Shown: positions 1-10,584 of the stretch, piece by piece
Numbering within the stretch: the stretch's first letter is position 1
Layout of the letters: each line of letters begins with the position of its first letter
Assembly: GCA_015179125.1 (NCBI GenBank)
Contig: WHVA01000552.1
Location: forward strand, 1-64,000
Direction of reading: 5' to 3'
Length of the DNA stretch: 64,000 nucleotides
Source of the DNA: Gautieria morchelliformis
Lineage: Eukaryota > Basidiomycota > Agaricomycetes > Gomphales > Gomphaceae
Made by a program: the position numbers and the translations under genes
Notes under the pieces: generated by a model
Seen by the model: the letters and a program-made list of their open reading frames with translations, nothing else
What the model was told of the DNA's origin: nothing
Database searches by the model: none

Positions 1-685
1 TGATGCTTTCTCCTTGTCCATGACCTTGTCCACGACCCACTTCATAACTTGCCCTCAGCTGTCTGGTACTTTATTGCCCCCAATCGTTAATCTTGTGCTC
101 ACAGTACCTTACATTCACCCATCGTACACCATGTTCCAATATGTCATCCTTGTTTTACTTGCGTTGTTCAGCACTCTGCCATGGCGTACACCGCGCCCGT
201 CTTCCAACCACACACGGCGACACCCTTTCTTCCACCCCGCGGTTGGAGCATGCGGGGACACCAACACTGTTTTGGATTTTGTTGTCGCCGTCTCGTTCGA
301 TTTTTTCATTCCTTGTGAGCACTATTCCTATGTGTGCGATATAGTGTAGACACTGACCGTAAAGCCTTCTTTGCCAGTGGTCCGCAAACCAGCGGGAACC
401 CTATATGTGACCGCCGGATCCAAGCCACAGCTCGTAAGTCGTTACCTTCTTATAATTGGCCATACGTTGAGTTCTGCTCTCTCGCAGCTGGCGAGAAAAC
501 CGTCACAGTAACGGTCAAAGACAAATGCGCAGCTTGCACTCACTTCGACCTCGACATGTCTCCTGCTGCGTTCGACCAGCTAGCCGACCGTAGCGTGGGA
601 CGGATTCATGCAGTGAAGTGGCACTTACTATGATGTATCGTAATTTAGATGTCGGCTTTTTGCAGGCGGAAAGTTGAAGGGAAGT
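1..685. repeat. Left arm of an inverted duplication
   Basis: This arm matches the reverse complement of 903-1590 almost base for base, with small indels. It carries the RlpA-like gene at 131-633 and about 130 bp upstream and 50 bp downstream of it. The arm runs off the left edge of the window, so its true length is unknown. The 217-bp spacer between the arms (686-902) is also not unique: it resembles 3185-3480, the sequence downstream of the third RlpA-like copy. Confidence 0.9.
131..633 (+). CDS. Secreted RlpA-like double-psi beta-barrel protein, copy 1
   Basis: Three exons (131-294, 345-433, 488-633) with GT..AG introns of 50 and 54 bp give 132 codons. The start MFQYVILVLLALF is a typical signal peptide. 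Next come VGACGDTNT and DFVVAVS, then NPICDRRIQAT, PGEKTVTVTVKDKC and FDLDMSPAAFDQLAD, ending GRIHAVKWHLL. These are the hallmarks of fungal RlpA-like/expansin-related small secreted proteins, which are thought to act at the cell surface or on plant or fungal walls; no catalytic role is established. Relative to copy 2, about 20 residues between the signal peptide and VGACG are scrambled by compensating small indels. The overall frame stays open, so it may still make protein. The splice choice comes from the family pattern and from agreement among the copies. Confidence 0.72.
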
Positions 686-902
686 AAGGTGTACGAAGGG
701 TTCGGATGTGTCCAGAACCAGAGAAAGACTTTTTGTTTGTACACCTGATCTGTGGGAAGGCTCAGAATGCATAGCGCTATTTAGTATAAATCTTTGTACT
801 AGTGGATGAATTTTCGAGGCAGAGTATATATTGTCATTTGTCAGATTTCACTATAGCGACATTTGTGTGTGCATGATTCAATTAGGAATTGTCCAACATT
901 AA

Positions 903-1590
903 ATTCCCTTCAACTTTCCGCCTGCAAAAAGCCGACATCTAAATTACGATACATCATAGTAAGTGCCACTTCACTGCATGAATCCGTCCCACGCTACGGT
1001 CGGCTAGCTGGTCGAACGCAGCAGGAGACATGTCGAGGTCGAAGTGAGTGCAAGCTGCGCATTTGTCTTTGACCGTTACTGTGACGGTTTTCTCGCCAGC
1101 TGCGAGAGAGCAGAACTCAACGTATGGCCAATTATAAGAAGGTAACGACTTACGAGCTGTGGCTTGGATCCGGCGGTCACATATAGGTTCCCGCTGGTTT
1201 GCGGACCACTGGCAAAGAAGGCTTTACGGTCAGTGTCTACACTATATCGCACACATAGGAATAGTGCTCACAAGGAATGAAAAAAAATCGAACGAGACGG
1301 CGACAACAAAATCCAAAACAGTGTTGGTGTCCCCGCATGCTCCAACCGCGGGGCGGAAGAAAGTGGTGTCGCCGCTGTGTGGTTGGAAGACGGGCGTGGT
1401 GTACGCCACTGGCAGAGTGTTGAACAACGCAAGTAAAACAAGGATGACGTATTGGAACATGGTGCACGATGGGTGAATGTAAGGTACTGTGAGCACAAGA
1501 TTAACAATTGGGGGCAATAAAGTACCAGACAGCTGAGGGCAAGTTATGAAGTGGGTCGTGGACAAGGTCGTGGACAAGGAGAAAGCGTCA
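903..1590. repeat. Right arm of an inverted duplication
   Basis: Reverse-complement partner of the left arm. Similarity starts at the shared gaagggaa next to the spacer and continues to the base matching window position 1. Together with the spacer 686-902 it has the same order as the third copy region 3185-3830, so this arm plus spacer looks like the ancestral arrangement and the left arm like the added inverted copy (inference). Confidence 0.88.
954..1460 (-). pseudogene. RlpA-like double-psi beta-barrel protein, copy 2 (frameshifted)
   Basis: Inverted copy of the gene at 131-633 with the same splice pattern: introns at 1242-1293 and 1100-1153. Its N-terminal part is the better preserved one, with a signal peptide and then HSGDTTFFRPAVGACG, which matches the usual family lead-in. 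The middle exon is one base shorter than in copy 1 (two C instead of three in the codons for NPIC, near 1187). This puts the barrel core out of frame, so it is probably non-functional unless that base is an assembly error. Same proposed role as copy 1. Confidence 0.68.
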
Positions 1591-3184
1591 GTAATGTTGG
1601 TGGTGGTGTATGTGGCCAATTAGACAGGGGCTGTCCACTGTGCACGGACCATATATTATGAGATGACTACATTCCCGAGACGAGACTTGAGAGTGTCACG
1701 GAAAAGTCACGCAATCGATTGGATCTACTAGTAGTACATTAGCGCTCCGCTCCGCTCAGCATTGATGGCACTGTCTGCCACGAGATTATTCACTCCAATA
1801 CACCACGACCATTTGCACTGGACCTACGTATGATCGTGGTCAGTATTGACTGCCATCCTTCATCTCGACTTCATCCGATTCCTCCACTACTAGCTGACCC
1901 AGCAGCCCGTACATTTCCTTTTTCACATTCTCTCTCCATATTGCCATTGTGGGCTCACAGCATCCAAACGATTTGACAGGTCGACTATTTCTACGAGGTC
2001 CGAAATCACCGTGTGTACATATGCTCCAAGTATCATCCACTCGAACGGTCGATTTTACGCATGGGTGTTTCATAACTTGACAGGTATTTCCCTGTCTTGT
2101 CCTTTACAGTCATCGTGACTCCCTTTACACTCATAGCACAGTGTACGTCAGTACCGGCTCACCCCAGTCATGCCTCCCCTCCACACCCTATACTCACAAC
2201 CTGTGCAGTCTGTCTCAGTGATGTTCTATTGGAATTATCTTGCTCGACGCAGACGGCGGACGTATGGTAGTTGCACAAGCATGAGGCGGTTACGTGAAAT
2301 GTCCTTAGTAGATATACAGCTCCTCATCCGAATGGTTGCATACACTGTGTTTGAGTGTGTGGTTATGGTGCGAGTGCTGGCTAGAATCTTTCTGTGCTCA
2401 CGCTTTGCTGGTGGCTCTGTATGAGAAAATGAGCGGCGCCATGTTTTTCTCATCTATTCTCGCTCCCTTCATATGACTGCGGCTCATCTGCATGTTCCCT
2501 GCATCTAGAGCGTCCATCAGTGCTACTTTCAAGCCAGGGATGGATGCGGAGACTCTCCTATTAGCCACTCCTGAGTCTTACGCTGTTCTGTGTCTTGCCG
2601 TTCTAGGTCCAATCAGTTTCGTCATGATTCCTATAACGCCATTTGCCGTCTTTCTCGTCTTTTCCACTTCACGGGTACGTTAACCCATGTTTTGTGGCTT
2701 ATATCGCCTAGCATTTAAGGGAATTCCCTTTAACAGGATATATCACAAGCCTGGTTCCCTTGTTTCTTTTGCAATCATTCCGAGCCAGCACTGGATTCAT
2801 ATACAACGTATTACGACAAGGTGCCACATGGCATGTTGCGTATCTCCCGATAGAGTCAGCAAAGCCTTCTACCTCCGCCAGTTGCTCAGATAAAAGTTTC
2901 CTGGGTTGATAGAGAATCTCAGAGTCCGGAAACATATTCATCAATTACCAGTACCATTTGAGTACAGCACTCGTGAAGCATATGGCGCAAATTGCACATG
3001 GCCTGGCCGTTGAGTACGTATTGTTTATATTGCGATTTTGAAGTGACGGGACTTGGTGGCACATGGTGACTGAAAGTATGCATGATCTCTTCTATTCCAC
3101 ACTGTTGGTTAGAACCTACATCATTAGGTTTCCTTGGCAACCCCGAGCTCATCGATGAATGGACACTTAACCAAGCTCGACAGT
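1591..3184. other. Intergenic stretch with no recognised gene
   Basis: No family motif was recognised on either strand. A minus-strand frame at 1840-2073 ends in an acidic tail (EESDEVEMKDG) and could be the 3' exon of an unknown gene, but nothing upstream supports it. Other frames are short and lack codon structure. The part from about 3185 onward resembles the spacer 686-902. Confidence 0.4.
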
Positions 3185-3550
3185 ACGAAGGGCTTTGGAA
3201 GTGTGCAGAACTAGAGAAGAATTTTTGTTGTATGCCTGGTCTGTAGGGGGTTGGCTCAGAATTCAAACTCGCTATCTAGTATGAACCTTTTCACTATATG
3301 TCTATTACGGGATGAATTTTCGACGCAAGTTATATGTTCTAATTCACCGCTGATCATCAGACTTCCGCCCACGGATAGAAGGGCCAGCTGGGTTCTTGTG
3401 CGAAAATAGCGGCTAAGTGTACAGAAACTCCATGGCGACATATTGGTATACTTGTTTCAATTAATAGTTATCCAACATTCACTTCCCTTCAACTTTCTGC
3501 CTGCAAAAAGCCGACATCTAATTACGATAGAACCCATCATTCATGTTGGT

Positions 3551-3829
3551 TCACAGTAGGTGCCAGGTTACACCATGGAGCCGTCCTACTCTCGGATCGG
3601 CCAGCTGGTCGAATGCTGCGGGCGACATGCCGAGATCGAACTGAGCGCAACCCGCGCATTTGTCTTCAACCGTCACGGTGATGGTTTTCCCGCCAGCTGC
3701 GAGAAAGCAGAACTCAATGTATTGCCAATTATAAGAAGGTAACGACTTACGAGCTGTGGCTTGGATCTGGCGGCCACATATCGGGTTCCCATTCGTTTGC
3801 AGACCACTGGGTAGCTCACCGTTGAAAAG
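3551..3829 (-). pseudogene. RlpA-like protein, copy 3, lacking its first exon
   Basis: On the minus strand two exons (3751-3829 and 3551-3696) flank a 54-bp intron at 3697-3750 whose sequence nearly equals the second intron of copies 1 and 2. They encode NGELPSGLQTNGNPICG, then PGGKTITVTVEDKC, AGCAQFDLGMSPAAFDQLAD and GVTWHLL. This core is closer to the family norm than copies 1 and 2. The exon with signal peptide and ACG motif is not found upstream; after the ctatag acceptor the sequence is unrelated. It is therefore a 5'-truncated copy, or the exon has been captured by the frame upstream of it. Confidence 0.66.
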
Positions 3830-3845
3830 CTATAGACAAGCCAGC

Positions 3846-4473
3846 GTTTCGCAAGGCTGGTCGCTTTTCGCGCAAGCTCTACATCTATATTTGAAAGGTT
3901 ACCGCTATAACCACGGCCCGAAACATTCTTATTTAGGGTGTACTTGAGCGCTGTGAGCCCGGAAATGGCAGGTGCACCAGTATTGAATGAGTATGGGATA
4001 GACCGTGGCACGATAGATGCACCCTCGTCAAGATCCACATCACTATCTTCATCATGGAGTTGCTGATCTAGCGCAGTGCCATAGGAATTGGCATACAGCG
4101 GCAAGCCCTCCTCATATTGATCAAATGAAATGTGAGCACTGGCAGGGGATGGAACTGACGGCCCGGGTGATACAGGCGGGTCGGTGTGTGTGGCGCCGGA
4201 GATAAGGGAGGATAGAATAAGTGTTGCACTGGGGATTGGGGTGGATGATGCTGAATGGGCTCTGAGGGGCAGGCAGGGACGATCGGTGCATCAGCGAATG
4301 TGATAGGGAAAACAGGCAAGGCAGAGGTCTGCGGGGCAGCCAGAGTCGCGGAAGAGGAAGATGCGAGTGACGTTGATGCTTGATATGAAGCTGCATTTGG
4401 TGGATGAGATGTTGGTGGGGGAGCAGCTGCGAATGTGACGGGGAGCTGGGACGAAAGGATACAGGGAGGGGGA
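3846..4473 (-). other. Pro/Ser-rich open frames upstream of RlpA copy 3, split by a solo LTR
   Basis: Minus-strand frames here are rich in Pro, Ala and Ser (for example PPPTSHPPNAASYQ, SSSATLAAPQTSALP) and then acidic (HDEDSDVDLDEGAS). They lie directly before the acceptor of RlpA copy 3. The same Pro-rich frame continues on the other side of the solo LTR at 4479-4976, beginning MAALKGPPHHRA near 5011, so the LTR landed inside it. I recognise no domain. It may be a low-complexity host gene or a degraded fragment; coding status is uncertain. Confidence 0.35.
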
Positions 4474-4478
4474 GCTCT

Positions 4479-4976
4479 TGTAGTAGACAGGAATTATAGG
4501 CAGTAGGTATGGACTTGTTGCTCAAAAGAATAGACTAGAAATTAATTCACTCTCTCAGTGAATTTAGTTGTCACTGTAAATATATTATACACTACCTAGA
4601 AATTAATTCACTACAGAGGATTTCTAGGTCAATAAATCGAAAGAACACTAGACTAATGTACTTGCCTCTCTCAGTGAATTTAGTTGTCACTGAGAGAGGG
4701 GGAAATCTGTCTCACTGTGCATGTACTACTACCCGGCCCTTTAGCGCCCAAGAGCTCGCGCGTCGAAGTCATTTCAGACTCCGCTGGGTGCAGCCGCTTG
4801 TGAAAATAGAAATAACAAAATGGAATGGAGATGTAGAGAGTGACTGGAAGATTTCGAAAACAAGCAGAGAATTGGATGCATGGTACAAGAACAATGTGAG
4901 AAGAGATTGAAACACCATACAGTAAATCGAATATATTATGCTTGATTTTGGTGCAGGAGCATAAATGCACCCAACA
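4479..4976 (-). repeat. Solo LTR, 498 bp, family A
   Basis: On the minus strand it starts TGTTGGGTGC and ends CCTCTACA. The 5-bp target duplication gctct lies at 4474-4478 and 4977-4981. It is almost identical to 29060-29557 and related to 54908-55425, so the family has moved recently. No internal region is left, as expected for a solo LTR formed by LTR-LTR recombination. It contains a hairpin built on CTCTCTCAGTGA and its complement. Confidence 0.93.
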
Positions 4977-4981
4977 GCTCT

Positions 4982-5581
4982 GTGGTGGGGAGGGCCTTTG
5001 AGAGCAGCCAAACTTTGAGGTCAAGCACACTCCATGTTCGACTGATACGAGTCGTGAACCACTGGTCCATGGGCACTGTGTGCGATGAGAAGCCATGAAC
5101 ATTGTACACTCATCTCCAACTCACCGACTCGACATGCTATTGGAAACAATCGCTTCTGCTTCGCCGGTACGACCCGGGGACTTGGGCACGGAAACATGGA
5201 CAAGGGCTATCGAGAGGAAGCTGACTTGTTGGTATGTGAGTCGCAAGCAAGTTCCTGTTGAAATGAAGTGAAAAAGGCGAACTGAAAAATAAGGACGCAC
5301 GAGCAAGGACACCAGGCCAACTTGTTGCTATATCTCCGACCAGGGTGAGGATGTGTGCTTTACACAGTTGCCGCATTTGTCCAAAAGGACGGGAGACAGG
5401 TTTTGGACTCATCAACAAATTAGCTATATATAGAGTTCAGTACACAGGAAAGCAAAGTTCGTCGACGTGTGCTTGCGAGGAGCAGTTGGCGTCTGCGGCA
5501 TCGTGCTGGTATAGCCACGGGGATCTAGTAGCAAAAGACCATCGTCCGCGGGCGCTAAATATCACCGCCGCTAACTCCGGA
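4982..5581. other. Stretch with short frames only
   Basis: Beyond the start of the Pro-rich frame near 5011 (minus strand), no conserved motif was recognised on either strand. It probably holds upstream sequence of two divergently oriented small genes or pseudogenes. Confidence 0.3.
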
Positions 5582-5853
5582 ATGTGCCAAGGAACTCTCT
5601 CCCCAACGGAATCGTCCCTAATCGAAATCTGTGCATGTAAGGTCTGCAAGCCAAACTCCATAGAGTCCTACCTTCCAAATCCCCACCATCACTATACATA
5701 TCATGACTACAACCGTCAACCTGTGGCTAACAAGGCTGGTGCCGCTTTTAAGGTGTGTGATCGTATTCTGCCCCGATGATCGACGCTATTCCTCGTCGTT
5801 TGTCGCAGCCTGGCCAGCAGAAGGGTGTGATGAACAGGGCCATGGATAAGTGA
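5582..5853 (+). CDS. Candidate small two-exon protein (71 aa), unknown function
   Basis: Exon 1 (5582-5752) ends NRQPVANKAGAAFK. A 56-bp GT..AG intron (5753-5808) follows in phase 0, and exon 2 (5809-5853) gives PGQQKGVMNRAMDK and a stop. The clean splice into a Gly/Lys-rich tail without frame loss is the main evidence. The start is uncertain: the ATG at 5582 is the nearest in frame, and its Cys-rich first residues may be non-coding, so a further upstream exon is possible. No family is recognised. A Copia element is inserted about 85 bp downstream. Confidence 0.38.
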
Positions 5854-5937
5854 AGGTCATGGTGTCTACTGCGAAGCTGGGCGACCCGTTCTGCAACGCT
5901 GTTGCTGGACTCTACTAGGAACGCATCCACCCTAATC

Positions 5938-6128
5938 TGTCAGAATGTACGTACCTGAGTTCGAAGGTAGAATCACCGAATTAGTTATTATGATTGCTAC
6001 GTAGGGTAAGTAATACGCATGTACCTGAGTTCGAAGGTAGAATCACCGAATAGAGTTCTACCTTCGAACTTCGACTACTATGTAGCTGCTAGAGACTGAC
6101 TAATCAACACGCATGACCAATAGCGACA
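5938..6128 (-). repeat. 3' LTR of the Copia element
   Basis: 191 bp. Read on the minus strand it begins TGTCGCTATTGG and ends TTCTGACA. It is preceded in element orientation by a G-rich polypurine tract, seen on the plus strand as the C run at 6131-6136. It holds two copies of a gagttcgaaggtagaa motif, one of which forms a hairpin with its complement. Confidence 0.92.
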
Positions 6129-6254
6129 CACCCCCCTGACGAAGTCAAGCTCCCAGCTAGAAGAGTCCCATAGCGCGTCGGTGTCCTTCCAATGACTCAC
6201 GTGGTAGCGCCTTTGTTAATAGGTCCGCTGGCATATCCTTCTTAGGTACGTAGC

Positions 6255-7466
6255 CTACTCGGATGAGCCTTTCTGCGACCTTTTCGCGTAACCAAAGAAC
6301 CGAAGGTCGAGGTGTTTCATACGCCCGTGGTGCTCCGGATTTTTGGCTACGGACAGGGCAGATTGGTTGTCTATGTGGAGACAGGATGGCTTTTCGATTG
6401 TCAATCCAAGTTCGTTGAATAGGTTCCGCAACCATACGATCTCGAACCCGGCTAGGGTGGCAGCAACAAATTCGGCTTCTGTTGTAGAAAGTGTGACTAT
6501 ATTCTGCAATTTGCTGGCCCAGCTGACCGCTCCTGTCCCGACTTTGGCTAGGAATCCGGAGGTTGATCTGCCGTTGCCGGGATTCCCCCTATGGTCGCCG
6601 TCCACCCACGTTTGGAATGTGTCAGTCGAGTTGTTAGGGGCAAAGGTGAGCGCAATGTCTATAGTTCCTTGCAAGTATCGTAGGAGATGTTTCATGGCTG
6701 CCCAGTGCGCAGGACCAGGGTTTGAGTTGAAGTGGGCGAGGCATCCTACAGTGTATGCGATGTCCGGGCGGGTTGCTATCGCAAGATAGTTTAATGCGCC
6801 AACTGCGTTCAGGTACGGTGTATTTCGCATCTCCTCTATCTCTTCAGGGGTTGACGGTCCCATGGCTGAACTTAAATTTAGTCCAGGAGTCATGGGTGTG
6901 AATACTGGGCGGCAGTCTGCCATGTGGAACTGTTCCAGAATATTCTTTATATATTGCTTCTGCAAGAGCTTCAGCGTCTTCTGTGAGCGGTCGTAATCCA
7001 CTTCTACACCCAATAGTGATGTCGTTGCTCCCAGATCTTTTAGTTTGAATATCTTGGCAAGTTCGCCCTTTATTCGGTCTAGATCTGGTTTAGAACTTGA
7101 TACTAGAGTTAGGTCATCGACAAAGACTGGAATGACAATATTCGTAGCATCGTTCGTCCAAATATAAACGCTCGGATCCGATTGGAGACGGTTGAATCCC
7201 AGACTTTCTAGTGCGGCCCCGAGTCGCTCGTACCATAGCCTCCCACTCTGTTTAAGCCCATAAAGTCCTCTCTTTAGTTTGCATACCCAGTCTTTTCCCC
7301 CTTGATGATATCCTTCTGGCTGTTCCATGTAAATATTGGCATCATCACCCAGTATTCCATTGAGATAGGCATTTGAGATGTCGACCGATTCAATGTGCAC
7401 TCCTTGGAGTGCTCCCTGAGCTAGTATGGTGCGCAAGGCAGCCCATCTTGCTGTGGGAGCAAGCAC
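6255..7466 (-). pseudogene. Copia reverse transcriptase and RNase H frame (fossil)
   Basis: A 403-codon open frame with AYLNGIL, GLYGLKQSGRLWYERL, the catalytic VFVDDLTLV box and RPDIAYTVGCLA. The RNase H region follows with TLSTTEAEFVA and LRNLFNELGL. It is the best-kept part of the element at 5938-10579; the polyprotein upstream is fragmented. Confidence 0.9.
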
Positions 7467-7873
7467 TTCATCGTAATCAATGCCTGGTCATTGGGTATAC
7501 CTTTTTGCAACTAGACGGCTCTTGTACTTGTCCAGGGATCCATCTGAGTGGAGCTTTATTCGGAACACCCATCTCGACCCAATGGCTTTCTCTCCAGGTG
7601 GCAGCCGCACGAGTTCCCATGTCCCATTGTTTAGGAGTGCTTGGATCTCCGCATCTGTTTACCCTTTCCACAGTTGGTTGTCGGATCGTCGCATCGCTTC
7701 TGCAAAGGTTTTGGGGACCTTATCATCTTTGATTGTCGCATTCAGGGCTATTTCAATGGTTCCTGGTGGAGTGCCGCCACTGTCATCGTGGACAAATTCC
7801 AAGGCTTCTATGATGGACGTGATCGCTGCTGCACCCCCTCAGGGACTGAGTCATGGTCTGGTGGTGGACGTGG

Positions 7874-9292
7874 TCAGAGGAATGGGTCATGGAGATGTCG
7901 GTAGTCGACCCGAGTAGTATTTCTGCTTGAACGGCGGGGCTCATCAACGGGCAAGTGTGGTTGATCTGGGACTGGTGGGATAGGAGGCGGTGGATCTGGA
8001 TTGGGGACGGGTTGGTCTTCGAGGCCTTCGTTAGGGGGGTCAGGTGCAGGGTTTGGATCTTGCAGATCTTGAGCGACGTCAGGTGGAACGGCTGCTTCCC
8101 TTGGGGTTAGCATGGGCGCAGGCAGGAGAGATTCATGGTTAGTGGTATTTGACGTGGATAAGCCTGGGAATTCAGATTCATTGAAGATAACATCGCGAGA
8201 TATGACGGTGCGTTTTGTGATGGGATCAAAGCAGCGCCAGCCCTTGTACCCAGTTTCAAAACCAAGGTATATGCACTTTCGAGTCCTTGGTTGCAATCCA
8301 TTTCGGTCTCCTTTCTGCACATGGAGTAGGCGGTGCACCCAAATGTGCGGAGCATACCAAGGTCTGGCTTGTGACCATGCCAGGCTTCGTAGCGTGTCAT
8401 GTGTGGGAGAGCAGCAGTTGGAGTGGCATTGACGATACGCACTAATAGTTTCAGGGCGTCCCCCCACATCATCGCTGGTAGGCGAGCTTGCTGTAGCAGT
8501 GCGACCGTTCCCTCGATGAGAGTACGATTCGTGCACTCTGAGATTCCGTTTTGTTGTGGTGTGGCTTTCGTAGTGTGCTCGTGAATTATACCTCGGCGTT
8601 TGAAGTGTTCGTCCCACTTTTGTCCTATTATTCTCCACCTTTGTCGTCTCTGAACCTTCTCACCCTCGAGCCCGTTTGGTTCTCGGCAAATGCTTCGTAG
8701 GTGCAATATGCATCAAAAGCCTCATCCTTCGTTCTTAGAAGGTATACACATCTATATCTCATGTGGTCGTCTGTGAACGTTATCCAGTAGCAATGCGCAG
8801 ATGCAGTGCGGACTGGCAGTGGTCCGTGTACATCTGAAACAATAAGGTCGAGTGGTTTCGAGGCACGGCTATTAGTCCTTTTGGGAAGGGATCGCTGTGT
8901 TGCTTCGCGGTGATGCATGGTTCACAGAGGGTCGGTATGTTTGTGCATGAATTTATTTTTATTCCATGAGCCATGTCGTGATCTAGCAATCTCTCCAGAC
9001 GTGCAGATCCAATATGGGCAAGCCGTTTGTGCCATAGTGGGCGATCCTCTAACGATGAGGCGACAAGGGCCTGTTCTGAGCTGGGTATGGTGTTTCCTAT
9101 CAGGTAACCTGTGCTGTTCCGCACTGCAGCATAAAAGCGCAGGTTCCCCCCTTGGAAGAACGAGATGCGATCCTTTATAATACTGACTGTGAATTCATGA
9201 TGTGTAGTGAGGTGCAGAACAGCGAGTAGATTGTTTTGGAGAGAAGGTACGTGTAAGACTTTTGAGAGGATAACATTTTGCGACCTTCCCAT
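7874..9292 (-). pseudogene. Copia integrase region (fossil, fragmented)
   Basis: Overlapping pieces show the GAG-pre-integrase motif LWHKRLAHIGSARLERLL, the integrase core with LIVSDVHGPLPV and FTDDHMRYRCVYLLRTKDEA, and TPQQNGISECTNRTL near the third acidic residue. A Pro/Asp-rich linker lies toward the reverse transcriptase. Broken in several places. Confidence 0.85.
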
Positions 9293-9689
9293 TTATTATG
9301 GGTGCAAATAATATTCGGCCCTTTCCCGCTGAGTACACCACTTCATTCGTTGCCAGTCGAATGGGTAAGCGATATGGTTCGTAGTCACGGAACCAATGGC
9401 GATGCAGTGTCATATGGCTAGTGGCGCCTGTATCTGTGTTCCAATGTAAGTCAGCGTTGTTGCTGGTGGACGATGAGGGTAGGGGCCGCAAACTTGCGTT
9501 TCCGGCAAGTTCTTGTGTTACTGAGTCAGATACGTTCTCCTCAGCGTTCTCCTTTGCTCGGTTTGCACTCTTTCCATCATGTCTCAATCGTGCTGGTCGA
9601 AGCTCTGGATGGACGACCCAGCATTGGTCTGCCGAGTGGCCTCGCTTCTTGCATGCCATGCACGTTTGGACGGTGGTCTTCTTTCCTCT

Positions 9690-10320
9690 AGCTATGGTGA
9701 GCACCGTTCCTGACGACACTAAGTTCGCTTGACACTTCATATCCTCGTTCCGGAAAGCTGTGGAGGCGGTGGTGCAATCAAGCGTGCCAATCAGGAGTAG
9801 GGATGATGTGAATGCGCCGTACTCAATTTGGTCGAGTCCAGCGATGGCCGCGTGAATTCCGATTTCGTCGATGATATTCTGGACGGTGAGTGCGCTGGGT
9901 GCTAGAGCTATGAGATCGTTTGTGGCGGTGTTTATACGGGTGATGTATTCTGTAAGGGATTCAGCGTCCTCTTTTCATATGTTCAGCAGCTTCTGTATTG
10001 TGTGGAAGCGGCTGTTCGCCACTTGGATCGGTGAGCCATTTTTAGTTTCTTCCACATCTCAACTGGATCATCCATCACGCCCTCGATGTGGACATACTGT
10101 GTGTGGACAACGACTTCAGTAGAATACCGGCGGCTTCGTCTCTCTTCAATAGCCACTTTTCTATTAGCGCTGCGTCGGTTGGTTTCTTCAAGTCTTCTGT
10201 GACTATTCGCCACACGTTGACGGTCATCAACTTTCCTTGCATCGCAACCATCCACGTGTTGTAGTTGGTGCTCGTGAGTTTGATGCCTCTTGCATGGTTC
10301 TCGGTCTCTGAGTCCGACAT
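9690..10320 (-). pseudogene. Copia Gag-like region (fossil)
   Basis: Gag-type segments such as LTSTNYNTWMVAMQGKL, and a CCHC knuckle CMACKKRGHSADQC close to 9650. Fragmented. Confidence 0.78.
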
Positions 10321-10388
10321 GATGGGCAATGATGGTTGAGTTCCGGATGGATTTCTTTTCCTTCGATCAAGGCATGGGGCCCATAACC

Positions 10389-10579
10389 TGTCAGAACGTA
10401 CGTACCTGAGTTCGAAGGTAGAATCACCGAATTGGTTATTATGATTGCTACGTAGGGTAAGTAATACGCACGTACCTGAGTTCGAAGGTAGAATCACCGA
10501 ATAGAGTTCTACCTTTGAACTCCGACTACTATGTAGCTGCTAGAGACTGACTAATCAACACGCATGACCAATAGCGACA
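10389..10579 (-). repeat. 5' LTR of the Copia element, with primer-binding site
   Basis: 191 bp. Directly inside it, at about 10369-10388 on the minus strand, lies GGTTATGGGCCCC, the complement of an internal part of initiator tRNA-Met. This is the usual Copia half-tRNA primer site, and the same motif follows the 5' LTR of the Copia element at 14269. Confidence 0.9.
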
Positions 10580-10584
10580 TAATC

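Larger units (their letters stand above)
5938..10579 (-). mobile_element. Full-length Ty1/Copia retrotransposon (fossil), 4.64 kb
   Basis: Bounded by 191-bp LTRs at 5938-6128 and 10389-10579 that differ at about five positions, all transitions, so it is young. The target duplication taatc lies at 5933-5937 and 10580-10584. Parts in order on the minus strand are: a Gag-like region (about 10320-9700) ending in a zinc knuckle, an aspartic protease region near 9450 (DTGATSHM), integrase (about 9130-8450), and reverse transcriptase plus RNase H (7466-6255). The coding region is broken by roughly seven or more lesions, while the reverse transcriptase frame remains long. Confidence 0.93.

Noticed and set aside
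4121-4525. 134-codon minus-strand frame with a start near the solo LTR end
   Set aside because: It begins inside the LTR and has low-complexity content; the neighbouring frames are equally open, so it is a chance frame through a Pro/Ser-rich region.
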